NCBI GenBank assembly: GCA_045111335.1
Contig: JBGUGE010000076.1
Span: forward strand, 86,743 to 150,742
Origin: RUG410 sp045111335
Lineage (GTDB): Bacteria > Pseudomonadota > Alphaproteobacteria > RF32 > CAG-239
DNA length: 64,000 nucleotides
Direction: 5' to 3'
Part shown: positions 61,912 through 64,000 of the stretch, one piece after another
Position numbering within the stretch: position 1 is the stretch's first letter
How the letters are laid out: each line of letters opens with the position of its first letter
Translations under genes and position numbers: made by a program
The notes under the pieces: model-generated
Told to the model about the DNA's origin: nothing
The model's database searches: none
Seen by the model: the letters and a program-made list of their open reading frames with translations, nothing else

Positions 61912-62655
61912 TTATCTTCTGTCACCGAAAATGCGCAACAAGTACATAAACAGGTTGATAAAATCAAGATACAGGCTGAGTGCACCGGAAATGGCATAAC
62001 GCGCCGTAGCATCGTCGGAACCCTCGGCGTAATAATACATCTGTTTAATGCGCTGAGCGTCAAACGCGGTCAGACCTACAAAGATGGCTACTCCGATATA
62101 CGACAAAGCCCAATACAGTGCCGAACTCTGCATAAAAATGTTGACAATCGAGGCCACAATCAGCCCGATTAAGCCCATAAACAGAAAACTGCGAAACTTG
62201 GTTAAATCACGATTCGTTGTATATCCGTAAAGGCTCAGAGCGCCGAATGTTCCGGCCGTAATCAAAAATACGCGCGTCAAGCTGTATCCGGTGTATGCTA
62301 TACATATCCACGTCAAAGACGCGCCCATCAGCGCCGAAAACAGCCAAAAAGTAAATTGCGTGGCCGCCAAACTTTTGTTGGCCGCAATATAGTTAAAAGC
62401 AAAAATCAAAATCAGCGGCGAAAAAGTTACCAACCAACCGAGCCCCGTCATTCCTTGTGTTGCCGGATTATACAGCAGACCCAACAACGCCGGAGACGAT
62501 GCAAACAGGTACGCCACCAGTGCGGTGACAAGCAGGCCTCCGCCCATGTAGTTAAACACTTTAATCATATATTGCCGCAAGCCCTGATCAACATAAGTTT
62601 CACTGCGATTCAGTACTTCTACTGCCGGCTTGTGCTGATATTCGTTCATATCCAT
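61912..62655 (-). CDS. Bax inhibitor-1/YccA family membrane protein
   Basis: 247 residues. The N-terminal DQGLRQYMIKVFNYMGGGLL is the family hallmark; seven hydrophobic helices follow, and the end has the paired aspartates region GLTAFDAQRIKQMYY and LSLYLDFINLFMYLLRIFG typical of the BI-1 fold, which conducts or senses calcium or protons. In bacteria it interacts with FtsH-type proteases in some species. Own ribosome binding site (AAGGAG). Monocistronic between a terminator and a divergent gene. Confidence 0.93.
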   Translation of the reverse strand: MDMNEYQHKPAVEVLNRSETYVDQGLRQYMIKVFNYMGGGLLVTALVAYLFASSPALLGLLYNPATQGMTGLGWLVTFSPLILIFAFNYIAANKSLAATQFTFWLFSALMGASLTWICIAYTGYSLTRVFLITAGTFGALSLYGYTTNRDLTKFRSFLFMGLIGLIVASIVNIFMQSSALYWALSYIGVAIFVGLTAFDAQRIKQMYYYAEGSDDATARYAISGALSLYLDFINLFMYLLRIFGDRR

Positions 62656-62770
62656 TTTACTCTCCTTAAAATAATATCTGAGATAAATATAGGTTTTTTG
62701 AAGTTAAAAATCAATAAATAATCTATACAAATCGGAAAAATGTTGTTATAAAGCGTATGTAAAGGAAAAA

Positions 62771-63496
62771 ATGATGTACAGCGAGCGGTTTCGGCAATTT
62801 ATAGAAATGTGGCAGAAAGATTTTGCAATCGAACGCAGCATGAATGAAAAAGTCTGCGTTGATCGTGACGGCAATCCGATTCCGTGGTATACTTATCCGG
62901 CGATTGAATATATTTCGCAGTTTGATTACAGCAATAAGAAAGTGTTTGAATACGGCACCGGTTATTCGTCGATGTATTGGGCAAAGCGGGCACAAAAGGT
63001 CGTGAGCATTGAGGATAAGCCGGAGTGGTATGAAAAATTTTGCCGAGAATTTGCCGCTCCCAACTGGCAAATGCGCTATTGCGATGAAAAGCAAGGCTAT
63101 GAAGATATGATTTTTGCCGATAACGAAAAATACGATGTAATCGTTATTGACGGCAAACGCCGCGCCGAATGTGCCGCTTGTGCGGTTAAGGCTCTGAACG
63201 GAGGCGGTATGATTATATTGGATGACAGCGACCGCATTAATACCAGTTTGGAATATGCCGGCGCCGTTAAAAATCTGCGGGCGGCGAACCTTTTGCAGGT
63301 GGATTTTTACGGATTTTGCCCGATGAACAATTACACCAAAGCCACTTCGATTTTCTTTTCGCGTGACTTTGATTTTGAGTCGCTGTATACGGTGCAACCG
63401 ATTAACGGGCTCGGCAATATTTGGTCAATGAGCCGCAAAGAGCGCAAGCAGTTTTTCAAAAAACAGGAATGGCCGCTGGAAGAAGATGCAAAATAA
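62771..63496 (+). CDS. Class I SAM-dependent methyltransferase
   Basis: 241 residues. Rossmann domain with motif I KVFEYGTGYSSMYWAKRAQ, acidic residue VVSIEDKPEW, then YDVIVIDGKRRAECAACAV and GGMIILDDSDR, where the aspartate-rich motif is typical of this branch. The substrate is not evident. AAAGGAAAAA precedes the ATG. TATAAA near 62746 may be the -10. Soluble, with no signal peptide. Confidence 0.8.
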   Translation: MMYSERFRQFIEMWQKDFAIERSMNEKVCVDRDGNPIPWYTYPAIEYISQFDYSNKKVFEYGTGYSSMYWAKRAQKVVSIEDKPEWYEKFCREFAAPNWQMRYCDEKQGYEDMIFADNEKYDVIVIDGKRRAECAACAVKALNGGGMIILDDSDRINTSLEYAGAVKNLRAANLLQVDFYGFCPMNNYTKATSIFFSRDFDFESLYTVQPINGLGNIWSMSRKERKQFFKKQEWPLEEDAK

Positions 63497-63571
63497 ACTT
63501 TTTCATCTTTCACCTCTGCACGCATTTTTATAATAACAGTTAAAATATGATAAAATAATGCCGGAATACGA

Positions 63572-63610
63572 AAAAAGCAAACGCCCGATTTATTTTCGGG
63601 CGTTTGAATA
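63572..63610. terminator. Bidirectional rho-independent terminator
   Basis: AAACGCCCGA (63579-63588) pairs perfectly with TCGGGCGTTT (63596-63605). A-rich on the left flank, so it best serves the minus-strand gene; the convergent methyltransferase gene ends 80 nt before it. Confidence 0.85.
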
Positions 63611-63614
63611 AACA

Positions 63615-63998
63615 CTACAACTTGGTGAAGTGAATTTTCTTTTTTTGTGCGGAGCGTTTGGCTTGGCGCTCAGCTTTCTTTTTGCGGTCTTCGGCACACT
63701 TTTTTTCAGCTTCAGCACATTTTTTGAAAAACAGAGCATGGGCATCGGTCAAACCGCTGAGCCAACCGTACAGAATGATGGTTCCAAATAAAATAACCCA
63801 AGCATACAACGCCGCTAAGAAACCGCCAAAAGTAGGCATTTGCTTGAAGTGTTCACCGGAAAGATGCTCCAAAATCGTCACTAAATTGACGGCGTAAGCA
63901 GCAAATGCGACACACAAAGCCAACAGAAATACGTTGATTAAGTGCTGCCACTTGCCGTATTTTTCTGAGATGTGGTTCCAAACTTCAAACGGCAACAT
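63615..63998 (-). CDS. Small membrane protein with basic tail
   Basis: 127 residues from the ATG at 63998, but the frame may extend past the right edge. Two clear membrane helices (LINVFLLALCVAFAAYAVNL and ALYAWVILFGTIILYGWLSG) and a Lys/Arg/Glu-rich cytoplasmic tail (CAEDRKKKAERQAKRSAQ), likely helical. Not recognised. The terminator lies just downstream. Confidence 0.7.
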   Translation of the reverse strand: MLPFEVWNHISEKYGKWQHLINVFLLALCVAFAAYAVNLVTILEHLSGEHFKQMPTFGGFLAALYAWVILFGTIILYGWLSGLTDAHALFFKKCAEAEKKCAEDRKKKAERQAKRSAQKKKIHFTKL

Positions 63999-64000
63999 TA

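Overview
The window looks like chromosome of an uncultured alphaproteobacterium of moderate G+C. The ribosomal protein L34, the rpmH-rnpA-yidD-yidC-engB order, the Bax-inhibitor-1 protein and the tyrosyl-tRNA synthetase all read as ordinary proteobacterial housekeeping genes. The alphaproteobacterial placement rests on the general look of these proteins, not on a computed tree. I found no tRNA, rRNA, CRISPR array, integrase, transposase or relaxase.

Layout. (1) 1-5012, minus strand: an anhydromuramate-kinase-like protein, an ABC ATPase, and a very long open frame that runs off the left edge and fuses an ABC-2 permease, a GldG-like domain and a DUF4340-like domain. (2) 5100-11441: tyrS, uvrA, a small HTH gene, a structured non-coding RNA with its own terminator, queH, and an LD-carboxypeptidase. 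(3) 11498-16078, minus: three paralogous exported, probably beta-barrel proteins (the third broken) and an MsbA-type ABC exporter. (4) 16193-27744: a PilT-like ATPase (+), then a minus-strand operon whose gene order matches the thin-pilus (type IVb) operon of plasmid R64: pilL-like, pilN secretin, pilO, pilP, pilQ ATPase, pilR, pilin-like. It is preceded by a new membrane-anchored gene. (5) 28174-56667, plus: a 28.5 kb VirB-type type IV secretion (T4SS) operon starting divergently from the pilus operon. It has three VirB2-like pilins, VirB3, VirB4, a block of small secreted Lys/Glu-rich proteins, VirB5-like proteins, a 1786-residue Cys-rich secreted protein, two VirB8s around a VirB7 lipoprotein, VirB9 with a SPOR domain, two adjacent giant repeat proteins, and VirB11. 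(6) 56664-60404, minus: methyltransferase, engB, yidC, yidD, rnpA, rpmH. (7) 60573-64000: a strongly promoted group of unknown genes, a Bax-inhibitor-1 protein, a methyltransferase and a small membrane protein.

The most unusual part is the pilus plus T4SS pair, back to back across a 429 bp region. The VirB10 function appears divided between two neighbouring giants of 1411 and 1389 residues. The first has the cytoplasmic tail and inner-membrane helix. The second has a signal peptide and the VirB10/TrbI outer-membrane domain. Both are filled with short glycine-rich repeats of the form D-x-x-G-x-V-I-G. No VirB6, VirD4 or relaxase is in the window. The system is closed by core genes on both sides, so it looks resident rather than freshly mobile.
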